Shown: positions 9,039 to 17,216 of the stretch, piece after piece | How the letters are laid out: each line of letters begins with the position of its first letter | Position numbering within the stretch: the stretch's first letter is position 1 | From: Alteraquisediminimonas sediminicola | GTDB lineage: Bacteria > Pseudomonadota > Alphaproteobacteria > Sphingomonadales > Sphingomonadaceae | Length of the DNA: 64,000 bases | Reading direction: 5' to 3' | Assembly (NCBI RefSeq): GCF_019740335.1 | Contig: NZ_JAHXZS010000005.1 | Coordinates: 158,290-222,289, forward strand | Notes under the pieces: model-generated | Databases searched by the model: none | What the model was told of the DNA's origin: nothing | Seen by the model: the letters and a program-made list of their open reading frames with translations, nothing else | Position numbers and translations under genes: made by a program

Positions 9039-9571
9039 AACATCATCCGCCGCCAGGGCCGCCACATGGCGGTCACCGCAGCGGGCGGTCCTTCATCATT
9101 GCCGTCATCGCGATGGGTATAGCCATGGGCCGCCAGCCGGATCACCCCTTGGCGCAGCGACGCGGGGACATCACCCCAGCCCAAGCCGAGCCCCGCCCGA
9201 TAGCGCACCTCCAGCCAACGCGCCCCGACATCGCCCGCCTGCCGGACCCAGCCATCCCCCGCCGGATCAATATCCACCGCATAATCGCCGCTACCCAACA
9301 GGCTGACCTCAAACGCATCGGACACTGCAGACACCCCTTGAATTGCCCGTACAGGCCGATGCCGCAACCGCTGCCAAGACGATGCAGCGGGCACCCGCTC
9401 CGTCACCTCGCGCACGACCATCAACTGGCCGATATACGCCTCGCCCAACAATATCGCCGCATGAACCAATCCCTCGATCAGCCCATCCTCGGCCACATCA
9501 TCCAGCCGCAGCCACGCCCGCGCCTCGTTGATCGCCGCCTGTTCGACGATCAACGGCGCCACCAGAGTCAT
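9035..9571 (-). CDS. GTA head-tail connector adaptor (g6)
   Basis: This 178-residue protein has the phage_gp6-like connector fold: the opening INEARAWLRLD and IEGLVHAAILLGEAYIGQ are typical of the adaptor that binds beneath the portal. A conserved segment near the C-terminus, VPASLRQGVIRLAAHGYTHR, matches the family's closing helices. It begins by ATGA overlap with a 57-codon membrane protein gene and ends by overlap with the stopper gene. Confidence 0.9.
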   Translation of the reverse strand: MTLVAPLIVEQAAINEARAWLRLDDVAEDGLIEGLVHAAILLGEAYIGQLMVVREVTERVPAASSWQRLRHRPVRAIQGVSAVSDAFEVSLLGSGDYAVDIDPAGDGWVRQAGDVGARWLEVRYRAGLGLGWGDVPASLRQGVIRLAAHGYTHRDDGNDEGPPAAVTAMWRPWRRMML

Positions 9572-9741
9572 GCCGCCCCCCCGCGCTCACCGATGCCAAT
9601 CGCCAGCAATGCAAAAATGCCCGCCCCGATCTGGCCCACGGCCTGCACCTGCTCGACATTCGCGCCCGCCGCCAAGGCCAGCGCCCCCAATCCGGCCCAG
9701 CTGCTCGGCTCACGCAGCCGCTTGAAAATCCATTTCTTCAT
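9568..9741 (-). CDS. Small membrane protein between capsid and connector genes
   Basis: This 57-residue protein starts MKKWIFKRLREPSSW and has one or two hydrophobic segments (GLGALALAAGANV and GAGIFALLAIGIG). A four-base overlap with the connector gene supports it. A longer in-frame reading would extend upstream through two hairpins and is unlikely. The size and topology resemble phage holins, but the family is not one I can name; it may be a holin-like or envelope-active part of the GTA. Confidence 0.6.
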   Translation of the reverse strand: MKKWIFKRLREPSSWAGLGALALAAGANVEQVQAVGQIGAGIFALLAIGIGERGGAA

Positions 9742-9763
9742 GCCCTTAACTCCCGTTACGCCA

Positions 9764-9799
9764 CCAACAAAACGGGCCGGAGGCACACGCCCCCGACCC
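9764..9799 (-). terminator. Terminator-like hairpin after the capsid gene
   Basis: On the minus strand, arms GGGTCGGGGGC and GCCTCCGGCCC pair over 11 positions (two G-U pairs) around a GTGT loop and are followed by GTTTTGTT. It lies 76 bases after the capsid stop and 23 bases before the next start. It probably acts as a partial terminator or as a stabilising 3' end for capsid mRNA. Confidence 0.65.
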
Positions 9800-9837
9800 T
9801 CAAAACGAACGTTTTTAATTGCCGTTATTTCCGAGCC

Positions 9838-9857
9838 GCCGAATGCAAGCATCCGGC
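9838..9857 (-). other. Second hairpin directly after the capsid gene
   Basis: Arms GCCGGATG and CATTCGGC pair around a CTTG loop on the minus strand, 18 bases after the capsid stop. There is no adjacent T-run. With the neighbouring hairpin it makes a double-hairpin spacer, which would fit mRNA processing or stabilisation. Confidence 0.4.
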
Positions 9858-9874
9858 TAGAAATCACTCGATTT

Positions 9875-11050
9875 TTACACCGTGCCAAACTTCAACAGCT
9901 TGATCGCCTCGCTGTTCATCACCGCGCCGCCCACGCGCTTGGTCGCGTAAAAATGGACAAACGGCTTATTGCTATAGGGATCGCGCAAAATCGTCGTCTC
10001 GCGCCGCTCGGCGATCAGATAGCCCGCCTTGAAATTACCAAAGGCAATCGACAGGCTGTCCGCCGCCATATCCGGCATGTCCTCGGCCTCGATGACAGGA
10101 TAGCCCAACAACGTATCCGCCCGACCATCGCTCAGGCCCGGCTGCCACAAAAACGCGCCATCGGCGGTTTTGAACTTGCGGATCACGGTCGCCGTCGCGC
10201 TGTTCATCACAAACACCGCGCCCTGGCGATACGGCGCGCGCAATGTCTGCACGAGGTCAATAAGCTTATCCGCCCCGGTCGCGCCAAAGCCACCCGCCGC
10301 CCCCGTCGCCAGATATTGCAACGTACCAAAAGGCCGGATCGCATCGCCGGTCGCCGCCACTGGCCCATTCAAAAAGCCCTTGGGCCGATTAACACCACTG
10401 CCAGCAATAAACGCCGCCCCTTCGGCCCGCGCAAATTCACGCGCAATCTCATCGGCCAGCCACGCCTCAACATCGAACTGCACATCATCCAGCATCGTCT
10501 GGCTCGCCGCCGGATTGGCATAAAGCTCGCCCATCGGCGGCGCGATTTCGTTAAAGTCCGGGGTATCCGTCATAGGCCGCGCCGCATCCTCGGCCACCCA
10601 ACCGGATGGTGCCCCCCCGGTCGTCACCAATTTGCGATAACCAGCGGATCCGACCTGCACGACATTGGCAATCGCCCTGATCGGCGAAATCGACTTCATC
10701 GTCGCATCGATCACGCTATCGATCGTGCGCGGCACAGCATAGCCGCCATCGGCGTTATTGGAGCCGATCAGGCTCTTCATCTCCACGCCCAACAGGCCCC
10801 GGCGCAAATAGCCATCGACAAACTGCTTGCGCGCCGCCTCGCCATCCGCACTCTTCACCCCGCCCTCAAGCGCGGGTCGCCCGGCCTGCAACGTCTGGCG
10901 CTCCACCAGTCGCTTCAACGCGCCAATCTCATTGGTCAACGCCTCAATCCGCGCATCGCCCGCCTGCTCGACCGCCTCAAAGCTCGCCTCCAACGCATCG
11001 GCCTTCACTTCATAGCCCAAGTCCACATCACCCATTTTGTCGCTCCCCAT
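9875..11050 (-). CDS. GTA major capsid protein, HK97 family (g5)
   Basis: This protein of about 391 residues has the HK97 capsid layout: an N-terminal scaffold-like coiled-coil region (about residues 15-75), a lysine/arginine-rich cleavage-type zone, then the conserved core with PSGWVAEDA, a domain around VNRPKGFLNG, and a closing strand ending NSEAIKLLKFGTV. Two in-frame ATG codons, at 11050 and 11035, each have their own GGAG site seven bases upstream, because a 15-base unit carrying site and start is tandemly repeated. The coiled-coil domain is probably cut off by the protease encoded just upstream. The gene is bracketed by hairpins. Confidence 0.93.
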   Translation of the reverse strand: MGSDKMGDVDLGYEVKADALEASFEAVEQAGDARIEALTNEIGALKRLVERQTLQAGRPALEGGVKSADGEAARKQFVDGYLRRGLLGVEMKSLIGSNNADGGYAVPRTIDSVIDATMKSISPIRAIANVVQVGSAGYRKLVTTGGAPSGWVAEDAARPMTDTPDFNEIAPPMGELYANPAASQTMLDDVQFDVEAWLADEIAREFARAEGAAFIAGSGVNRPKGFLNGPVAATGDAIRPFGTLQYLATGAAGGFGATGADKLIDLVQTLRAPYRQGAVFVMNSATATVIRKFKTADGAFLWQPGLSDGRADTLLGYPVIEAEDMPDMAADSLSIAFGNFKAGYLIAERRETTILRDPYSNKPFVHFYATKRVGGAVMNSEAIKLLKFGTV

Positions 11051-11076
11051 CTTGTCGCTCCAAGTTAAAAACCCAC

Positions 11077-11110
11077 AAAAAAGGCCCGCCTCTGTTGCCA
11101 GAGACAGGCC
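11077..11110 (-). terminator. Strong intrinsic terminator-like hairpin between protease and capsid genes
   Basis: On the minus strand GGCCTGTCTCTG pairs with CAGAGGCGGGCC over 12 positions (two G-U) around a GCAA tetraloop and is followed by six T residues. It lies only about 27 bases before the capsid start, leaving no room for a normal promoter in between. It may work as an attenuator or as a stabilised 5' end after mRNA processing. Confidence 0.8.
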
Positions 11111-11146
11111 CATCCACACCCTCGTCACGCCACCCCGATTGGCAGC

Positions 11147-11545
11147 CTAACCCTCCACCATATGCACCCGCGCTAATGGCTGCATCGGCGTCGCCACCAC
11201 CGATACCTCGATCAGTTCCAGCTCCTGCAATTCGCGCACGCGCCCGGCCCGCCCCTTCACCACGCGATAGCCAAAGGACAATCCATCCACGCGCCCGGCC
11301 CGCAGCATCGCCATCGCCTGTTGCGCGACGGGTCCCTTGCCCTCGATCCGACCAATAACGCGCAATCCGCGCCGATCCTCGCGCAACTGCTCCACCCGCC
11401 CGATCACGCGCCCCGCATCATGCTGCCACAATAACGGCACGCCGCTTCCCGCTCTGGCTAAAGTCCGCGCAGATGCGCCGGGCCGGATCACATCCCCGCC
11501 CCGGTCCACCCGGTCAAACACCGCCGCATAGCCCGCAAAGCGCAT
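11147..11545 (-). CDS. GTA prohead protease (g4)
   Basis: This 132-residue protein is an HK97-type (U35) prohead protease: MRFAGYAAVFDRVDRGGDVI opens the fold, followed by PLLWQHDAGRVIGRV with the catalytic-type histidine, and DGLSFGYRVVK with the serine. It is shorter than typical phage forms but matches GTA proteases. The start overlaps the previous stop as TGATG. It should cut the capsid's N-terminal scaffold domain during maturation. Confidence 0.9.
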   Translation of the reverse strand: MRFAGYAAVFDRVDRGGDVIRPGASARTLARAGSGVPLLWQHDAGRVIGRVEQLREDRRGLRVIGRIEGKGPVAQQAMAMLRAGRVDGLSFGYRVVKGRAGRVRELQELELIEVSVVATPMQPLARVHMVEG

Positions 11546-11856
11546 CACGCCGCCAACCTGTCGGAAAGCCCCAAACGCCACGCCAGCGCCAACACCATCA
11601 ACGCCAACATCATTCGCACCAGCCAGCCAATCACGGCATGTCGCGCCGATGCCTTGGCATCGCGCCACGCCCGCAATAACTCCCGCAGCTCATTCATATC
11701 CCGCGCCGCATGGTCATCCGACAGGCCCAGCCGGTGCAACGCCCGCGCCGCGCCCAGATCGCTCGCCTCCTCAATCATCGCGCGCAGCGTAATCAAATCC
11801 GCGCCCCGCCCTTCGCCCTGCGCCACCAATTGCGCCAGCAACGCCGCCTCGGTCAT
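11545..11856 (-). CDS. DUF6127 family small membrane protein (g3.5)
   Basis: This 103-residue protein matches the sphingomonad GTA-associated DUF6127 family. Residues 1-70 are helical and charged, beginning MTEAALLAQLVAQGEGRGAD. A single transmembrane helix lies near residues 78-95 (GWLVRMMLALMVLALAW). It is coupled by overlap to the portal and protease genes. The equivalent position in R. capsulatus carries gene 3.5; its function is not known. Confidence 0.82.
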   Translation of the reverse strand: MTEAALLAQLVAQGEGRGADLITLRAMIEEASDLGAARALHRLGLSDDHAARDMNELRELLRAWRDAKASARHAVIGWLVRMMLALMVLALAWRLGLSDRLAA

Positions 11857-13013
11857 CCGCGCCCCCCTTCTGCCACCTGCGCCGCAAAGCCCAGCATCTC
11901 GCGCTTCTCTCTATCCGTCAGGAAATCCGCCGCCGTCACCTGCGCCCATAATCGCTCGCGATCCTCGCTCAACGCCGGGATCATATCGGTATCGACCAAC
12001 AACCGCCCCTCGGGCCAATATCCCTTCAACCCGCGCTCGATCGTCCCGGTGATCTTGCTCAACAACGGCAAGATCGTCAGCCGCCACAACGCCCGATTGG
12101 CCTCGCGATAATTGGCATAGGTCGCATCGCCGGGCAGGCCCATCAACATCGAAGGCACCCCGAACGCGAGCGCAATATCCCGCGCCGCCCCGGCTTTCAG
12201 GCCCGCAAAATCCATATCCGCAGGAGACATGCTCATCGCCTGCCACTTCAATCCGCCTTCCAGCAACATAGGCCGCCCGGCATTGGCCGCGCCTTGAAAC
12301 CCGGCCTCGATCTCGGCCTTCAATCGCTCGAACTGATCGGGTGATAACGCCGCCCCCGGCTCGCCCGGATCAAACACCAGCGCGCCTGATGGCCGCGCCG
12401 CATTATCCAGCAACGCCTTGTTCCACTTTTGCGCGGCATTATGAATCGCGACCGATCCGGCCGCCGCCTCCAAACACCCCAATCCATAATGATCGTCCAT
12501 GGGGTGAAACTGGCGAATATGGATCACGCCCACGCGCCCAAATTCATCCACCGCCGCAATCCGCTCAATCGTCTGGCCGACGCGATATTCATACGCCATC
12601 GGCCAGCCCGCCGCATCGGCAATCACCGTCACCCGCTCTGGCCGCAACGGATAGAGCGCCACCGGCATCTCCCCCGCGCCCCCCAAGGCCACGCGCACAA
12701 ACGCATTGCCATGCAGCAACAATTGCGCCGCCACGGCCTCGATCAAGCCATCGCCAGTGGCCCCGCCGATCAACCCGGCCATCGCCGCGCCGTCCGGCCC
12801 TTCGCCATAAATCGCCGCGCTCTGCGCCCCTTCCGCGACCATCCGCACGGCGCGCAACGCCACGGGATTATCCATCACGGCAGACCGCACCCGCGCCTCA
12901 TAAGAACGCGGCCAATAGCCGGCTTCCTCCCCCCCCCAAGCAAACCCCACCCCACGCGCCAACGCCGGACGCGACACATCGCGCCCGGCCGATTTCCTGC
13001 CGAACCATTTCAT
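11853..13013 (-). CDS. GTA portal protein (g3)
   Basis: This 386-residue protein is an HK97-type portal, with typical segments GNAFVRVALGG, VIHIRQFHPMDDHYGLGCLE and LGFGVP-like ALAFGVPSMLMGLPGDATYANY near the C-terminal third. The last one is the family's clip-to-wing hallmark. The ATG follows AAGGA by about ten bases. An in-frame extension would overlap the terminase stop and is rejected. It should form the dodecameric DNA gate of the capsid. Confidence 0.93.
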   Translation of the reverse strand: MKWFGRKSAGRDVSRPALARGVGFAWGGEEAGYWPRSYEARVRSAVMDNPVALRAVRMVAEGAQSAAIYGEGPDGAAMAGLIGGATGDGLIEAVAAQLLLHGNAFVRVALGGAGEMPVALYPLRPERVTVIADAAGWPMAYEYRVGQTIERIAAVDEFGRVGVIHIRQFHPMDDHYGLGCLEAAAGSVAIHNAAQKWNKALLDNAARPSGALVFDPGEPGAALSPDQFERLKAEIEAGFQGAANAGRPMLLEGGLKWQAMSMSPADMDFAGLKAGAARDIALAFGVPSMLMGLPGDATYANYREANRALWRLTILPLLSKITGTIERGLKGYWPEGRLLVDTDMIPALSEDRERLWAQVTAADFLTDREKREMLGFAAQVAEGGRG

Positions 13014-13065
13014 GATCGAATGTCCTTTTAGATTGCCCGCATCACTGCAACGCGAGGCCAAAGCC

Positions 13066-14394
13066 TCACAACCCCCGCACCCGCACCTCACCGCGCCCCC
13101 GGCCCAACATCAGCTCGGTCAGCGCCCAAACCATCGCATCGGCGCGGTCCGGCGATCGCCTCGGTCCTTCATATCCACCGCCCAAAATCAGCCCGGACAA
13201 TTCATCCTCCAACGCCGCAAACCCGCCGACCAGCTTCGCCCGCCCGGCTTCAAACAACGCCGCCACCGGCTCCGCCCGCGCCGATTTCCCCTTGCTCGCA
13301 TGCACCAGCCGCAACGGCAGATCAAAGGCGGCGGCCCGCAACACGCTCTCGACCATCGCCCCGCCATTATTGGCCTCGGCCACCACCCGGTCGGCCTGAT
13401 GCCGCATCGCCGTGGCGGCCACCGCCCTTGCCCAGCCCTCCGGCCCGCGCCCCTCGACGCTCGCATCCTCAATCACATACGCTACGCCGTCACGCCCCAA
13501 CCCGGCCACCACAATCCCGCACGCATCGCCATTGCCCGCGCCTGCCGGGGGATCGACCGCGATAACCAACCGCCGCAACAGCGGCAATTGATCCGCGCCC
13601 ACCCGGCTCGCCTCGATCAACGCGCGCGGCCATAAAGACCCCGCGACATCCTCGATCAATTCGCCCTCCAGTTCTTGTCGGCCAAGTCTTGTCCCGCCAT
13701 AATGCGCCATCATGGCGTGGCGAAACGCATCGGGTAGCATCAGATTATCGCGCGTCCTGCCCTTGGTGACGACCGTATCCGCCGCCGCCAAAATTCGCCG
13801 CAATATCGGCACAGCGCGCGGCGTGGTGGTCACCAGCACACGCGGATCACGCCCCGCCCGCATCGTCATCGCGAGATTGTCCCACACAGCTTGCGCCTGC
13901 GACCATTTCGCCAATTCATCGCACCAGCCATGGCTATGCTCCGGCCCGCGCAATTTCTCCGGACTTTCCCCTGAATAGAGCCACGCCTCCGCGCCGCTTT
14001 TCCAGCGCAACCGCCCGCGCGATGGCTCCCAAACGGGCCGTGTCGCCGTTGGCGCAATCGCCAACAGGCCGCTCGGCCCCTCGACCATCACCGCCCGCGC
14101 CTCTTCCATCGTCGCGCCAACCAACGCAATCCGCACCGTCTCACCGGCACGCGCATTTTCGGCAACGGACCGCACCCACTCCGCCCCCGCCCGTGTCTTG
14201 CCAAAGCCCCGGCCCGCCATGATCACCCACGTTCGCCAATCGCCATCGGGCGGCAATTGCCTTTTATCCGCCCAGAACGACCAATCCCGCAACAAGGCAC
14301 GCCAATCGCCGGTCGCGTGCGTCAAAGCCGCAAGGCCCGCCCCCCCCGCCCGCGCCACCTGCGCCGCGACCGACATATTCGCCTGCATCGTCAT
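13066..14394 (-). CDS. GTA terminase large subunit (g2)
   Basis: This 442-residue packaging motor has a Walker A motif GRGFGKT at 61-67, a Walker B-like HGWCDE at 155-160, and the coupling segment LVTTTPR at about 187-193. A nuclease domain starts at IAVDPPAG (Asp281) and ends near RRSPDRADAMVWAL, both carrying the acidic residues expected of the RNase H-like fold. All key residues are present, so the gene looks functional. GTA terminases package by headful with little sequence preference, which is what makes them transfer host DNA. Confidence 0.95.
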   Translation of the reverse strand: MTMQANMSVAAQVARAGGAGLAALTHATGDWRALLRDWSFWADKRQLPPDGDWRTWVIMAGRGFGKTRAGAEWVRSVAENARAGETVRIALVGATMEEARAVMVEGPSGLLAIAPTATRPVWEPSRGRLRWKSGAEAWLYSGESPEKLRGPEHSHGWCDELAKWSQAQAVWDNLAMTMRAGRDPRVLVTTTPRAVPILRRILAAADTVVTKGRTRDNLMLPDAFRHAMMAHYGGTRLGRQELEGELIEDVAGSLWPRALIEASRVGADQLPLLRRLVIAVDPPAGAGNGDACGIVVAGLGRDGVAYVIEDASVEGRGPEGWARAVAATAMRHQADRVVAEANNGGAMVESVLRAAAFDLPLRLVHASKGKSARAEPVAALFEAGRAKLVGGFAALEDELSGLILGGGYEGPRRSPDRADAMVWALTELMLGRGRGEVRVRGL

Positions 14395-14410
14395 CGCACA
14401 TCCTCATGGA

Positions 14411-15013
14411 TCAATCACCGTCCGCCCCGTCCACATCCCCCGATGCCCCCAGCCGCGCCAGCCGCCGCAACACCTCGGCCCGCGCCTCATCCTGGCTCGG
14501 CTCATCGCCCTCGCCCTGCTCGGCGGCAGCACGTTCGGCCACCACCCGGCCATAGACATCGGGCCTGCGTGCTTTCAAAATGAACATCGCCAGCGCATCC
14601 GAATAATGCCGCACGCTGCCGACCTGCTGCCCACCATAAAAAACTGGCTTTTCGACCCCTTGGCGCACGCGCAGCACCAGTTCTTCCTCCAGCGCGTCCA
14701 ATGCCTCGGTCACTGCGGCATCCCATTCGGCGGCAAAGCCCGCGCTCCGTCCGCGCTGGGCATAAACGGTGCTGGTCGCCAGCCCCGCCTCACGTGCCGC
14801 CCGGCTGACATTGGCCGTCCGCCGCAACACTTCCAGAAAACACGCCCGCCGGATCGCTTGCGACGGCAATTTGCGCCCCTTGGCCTTGGCCCCCGCCTTG
14901 ACCGGCAGATTCGTCCCCGCTTTCTTGGTAACCCTCGCTCGCCTTACACCGCCGACCTTGCGCGGCCCTGCGCCGCCACCGGATGCCACCGATCCGCCTA
15001 CATCGCCCGCCAT
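14411..15013 (-). CDS. GTA terminase small subunit (g1)
   Basis: This 200-residue protein has a basic N-terminus (many Lys/Arg before residue 50) and then a helix-turn-helix region with LRRTANVSRAAREAGLATSTVYAQR, typical of small terminases. FYGGQQVGSVRHYSDALAMF is a conserved segment of sphingomonad homologues, and the tail is acidic. The ATG follows a GGGGGTGAGGG purine run. It is the first gene of the cluster, with its promoter candidate about 90 bases upstream. Confidence 0.88.
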   Translation of the reverse strand: MAGDVGGSVASGGGAGPRKVGGVRRARVTKKAGTNLPVKAGAKAKGRKLPSQAIRRACFLEVLRRTANVSRAAREAGLATSTVYAQRGRSAGFAAEWDAAVTEALDALEEELVLRVRQGVEKPVFYGGQQVGSVRHYSDALAMFILKARRPDVYGRVVAERAAAEQGEGDEPSQDEARAEVLRRLARLGASGDVDGADGD

Positions 15014-15102
15014 CCCTCACCCCCAATGAAAAGGGCCGGTCAGCCTCGACGCCGGGTGTCCCCATCGCCAAGGCCCTGCTCGCAATTCTTCAGTGTTCCT
15101 GT

Positions 15103-15154
15103 TGTGTACCAAATCAGCGTGACGATGTCAAGACAATATAACCTATATGGTTAT
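15103..15154 (-). promoter_or_regulatory. Candidate GTA cluster promoter with a palindromic upstream site
   Basis: On the minus strand TTGACA (15131-15126) is followed after 17 bases by TACACA (15108-15103), a reasonable sigma-70 pair. The start point would fall near 15096, leaving a leader of about 80 bases. Immediately upstream, 15138-15154 is a perfect inverted repeat, ATAACC and GGTTAT around five AT bases, which could bind an activator. The -10 box is weak, as expected for an activated promoter. Confidence 0.5.
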
Positions 15155-15160
15155 TTATAC

Positions 15161-15805
15161 TCAGCCAATCTTCGCCAACACTCTGCGCTCTTTCTCTATA
15201 ATCGGCACAAAACTGGGCCGTGCAAGGATGTTGGCCAAATAGGCATTCACCTTGGGCCAACGCGCCGGGTCCAAATTCACCCCGGCATATTGAAAATTGA
15301 CAAAGGGCGATGCCACCGCAATGTCCGCAAGGCTGAAACAATCCCCCACCAGAAAGCCCGATGCTGGCACCACGCCCTCAAGATAATCGATCAAGGCCGG
15401 CAATTTATCGCGCTCGAAATTGTCCGCGACCGCCTGATCCCCCGGAATTTTCATGAATTTCGGCGCGACGATGCGATTGAAAAATATCGCATACACGCCC
15501 GCAGCTAAAATCGAATCCGCATATTCCTCATACCAGATCGTTCTTGCCCGGTCTTGCGGCGAAGACGGAATCAAGCCGCTGCCAGGAAATTTGGCATCGA
15601 GATAGGCAATGATTGCCGATGAATCCGGCAAGCTGAAATCCTCATCCAGCAGTGCCGGTATTTTCTTGAACGGGCTGGCCTTCAAAAATTCGGGATCAAC
15701 GCTATCTGGTCCCGCTGGCACGACATCCAGCGCGATCCCGCATTCCGCCGCATAGACCATGACCTTACGGACAAAAGGCGAAAAGCTGCTGCCAAATAAC
15801 TTCAT
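15161..15805 (-). CDS. Glutathione S-transferase family protein
   Basis: This 214-residue protein has the two-domain GST fold. The N-terminal thioredoxin-like domain shows SSFSPFVRKV at the glutathione site, the cis-proline segment KKIPALLDED, and LPDSSAIIAYLD binding the gamma-glutamyl end. The C-terminal helical domain contains the N-capping motif region GDCFSLADIAVASPF. GGAGG sits eight bases before the chosen ATG. It probably conjugates or reduces electrophiles in the cytoplasm. It lies between the GTA cluster and prsR without close coupling to either. Confidence 0.9.
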   Translation of the reverse strand: MKLFGSSFSPFVRKVMVYAAECGIALDVVPAGPDSVDPEFLKASPFKKIPALLDEDFSLPDSSAIIAYLDAKFPGSGLIPSSPQDRARTIWYEEYADSILAAGVYAIFFNRIVAPKFMKIPGDQAVADNFERDKLPALIDYLEGVVPASGFLVGDCFSLADIAVASPFVNFQYAGVNLDPARWPKVNAYLANILARPSFVPIIEKERRVLAKIG

Positions 15806-15848
15806 TTCCGAACCTCCCCAAACCGAATGCATCAACCGGCGGCGCGCA

Positions 15849-17216
15849 TCACCCGTCCGCCTGCATCCCATATTGCTTCAACAAATCGTATAAAGTCGGA
15901 CGGCTGATGCCAAGCAGCTTGGCCGCCGCCGTGACATTGCCCTCGCACCGCGCAATCGCCTGCCGCATCGCGCGTCGATCCGCGACCTCGCGCGCCGCCT
16001 TGAGGTTCAGCAACTCCCCGGCCCCCTCGCGCCCCTCAAGATCAAGGTCGGCAGCCGTCAACAATTTGCCATCCGCCATGATGACGGCCCTCTTCATCCG
16101 GTTTTCAAGCTCGCGCACATTACCCGGCCAGCCCCAATCATTGAGGATCGACAACGCATCCGGGGCCAACCCCTTGACCTGAGGATTCATCTCGCGCGCA
16201 AATCGACTGACGAAATGCTTCGCGAGCAAGGTCACATCCCCATGGCGCTCGGCCAGATTCGGGATTTTCACCACAATCTCGGCCAATCGATAATAAAGAT
16301 CCTCGCGAAACGTCCCCGCCGCGATCATCTCATCAAGGTTGCGATGGGTCGCGCACACAATCCGCGTGTCGACCGCAATCGACTTGCGCCCGCCAATCCG
16401 ATCAATCACCCGCTCTTGCAAAAACCGCAGCAATTTTACCTGCACCGGCAACGGAATATCGCCGACTTCATCCAGGAACAACGTCCCGCCCTCGGCCAAT
16501 TCCACCTTGCCCTCGGTGGTCTTGATCGCCCCGGTAAACGCGCCCTTTTCGTATCCGAACAGTTCCGCTTCCAACAGATTTTCCGGAATCGCGGCACAAT
16601 TGATCGCCATAAACGGCCCCTTGCGCCGCTTGGAACTGTCATGCACCCCCTTGGCCAGCAATTCCTTGCCGGTGCCAGACGCCCCCAACAGCATCACCGA
16701 CACATCCGCAGGCGCAATGCGCTCAATCGTCCGCACGACCTTCAACATTTCCGGCGCGGCCGTGATCATCCCGCCCAACACCGTCACATCCCCGCTGCCC
16801 ATCTGCGCCAGCCGCTCATTCTCGGCCTCAATCCCATGCAGATGAAACGCGCGCCGCACGATCAGGCCGAGTTCGTCAATATCGACCGGCTTCTGGTAAA
16901 AATCATAGGCCCCGCCCGCAATCGCCCGCAATGCGCTCTCACGCGCGCCATGGCCGCTCGCAACGATCACCTTGGTGTCGGGTTTCAGCGCCAAAATCTC
17001 GGCCAGCGTGGCAAAGCCCTCGCTCGTCCCATCCGGGTCGGGCGGCAGGCCAAGGTCCAGCGTCACCACCGCCGGCTCTTCCGCCCGCAACGCATCAATC
17101 GCCGCCGCGCGCGTCCCGGCAATGACGACATCATAATCCTCATAGGCCCAGCGCAATTGACGCTGCAGCCCCTCATCATCCTCGACGATCAACAATTTCG
17201 GTCGGTTTTCCGACAT
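15849..17216 (-). CDS. prsR: PEP-CTERM system response regulator PrsR
   Basis: This 455-residue sigma-54-dependent activator has a receiver domain with phosphoacceptor Asp54 in TLDLGLPPD. The AAA+ domain follows, with Walker A GASGTGKE, the sigma-54 contact loop EKGAFTGA, and GGTLFLDEVGD. A Fis-type helix-turn-helix ends it (NVTAAAKLLGISRPTLYDLL). This layout and the neighbouring kinase match PrsR of XrtA/PEP-CTERM exopolysaccharide systems. It overlaps the end of prsK by one base. It should activate sigma-54 promoters of exopolysaccharide and sorting genes, which are not in this window. Confidence 0.93.
   Translation of the reverse strand: MSENRPKLLIVEDDEGLQRQLRWAYEDYDVVIAGTRAAAIDALRAEEPAVVTLDLGLPPDPDGTSEGFATLAEILALKPDTKVIVASGHGARESALRAIAGGAYDFYQKPVDIDELGLIVRRAFHLHGIEAENERLAQMGSGDVTVLGGMITAAPEMLKVVRTIERIAPADVSVMLLGASGTGKELLAKGVHDSSKRRKGPFMAINCAAIPENLLEAELFGYEKGAFTGAIKTTEGKVELAEGGTLFLDEVGDIPLPVQVKLLRFLQERVIDRIGGRKSIAVDTRIVCATHRNLDEMIAAGTFREDLYYRLAEIVVKIPNLAERHGDVTLLAKHFVSRFAREMNPQVKGLAPDALSILNDWGWPGNVRELENRMKRAVIMADGKLLTAADLDLEGREGAGELLNLKAAREVADRRAMRQAIARCEGNVTAAAKLLGISRPTLYDLLKQYGMQADG

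Noticed and set aside
8861..11068. 735-codon plus-strand frame opposite the capsid and connector genes
   Set aside because: It is a high-GC antisense shadow of g5-g7 with no recognisable domain.
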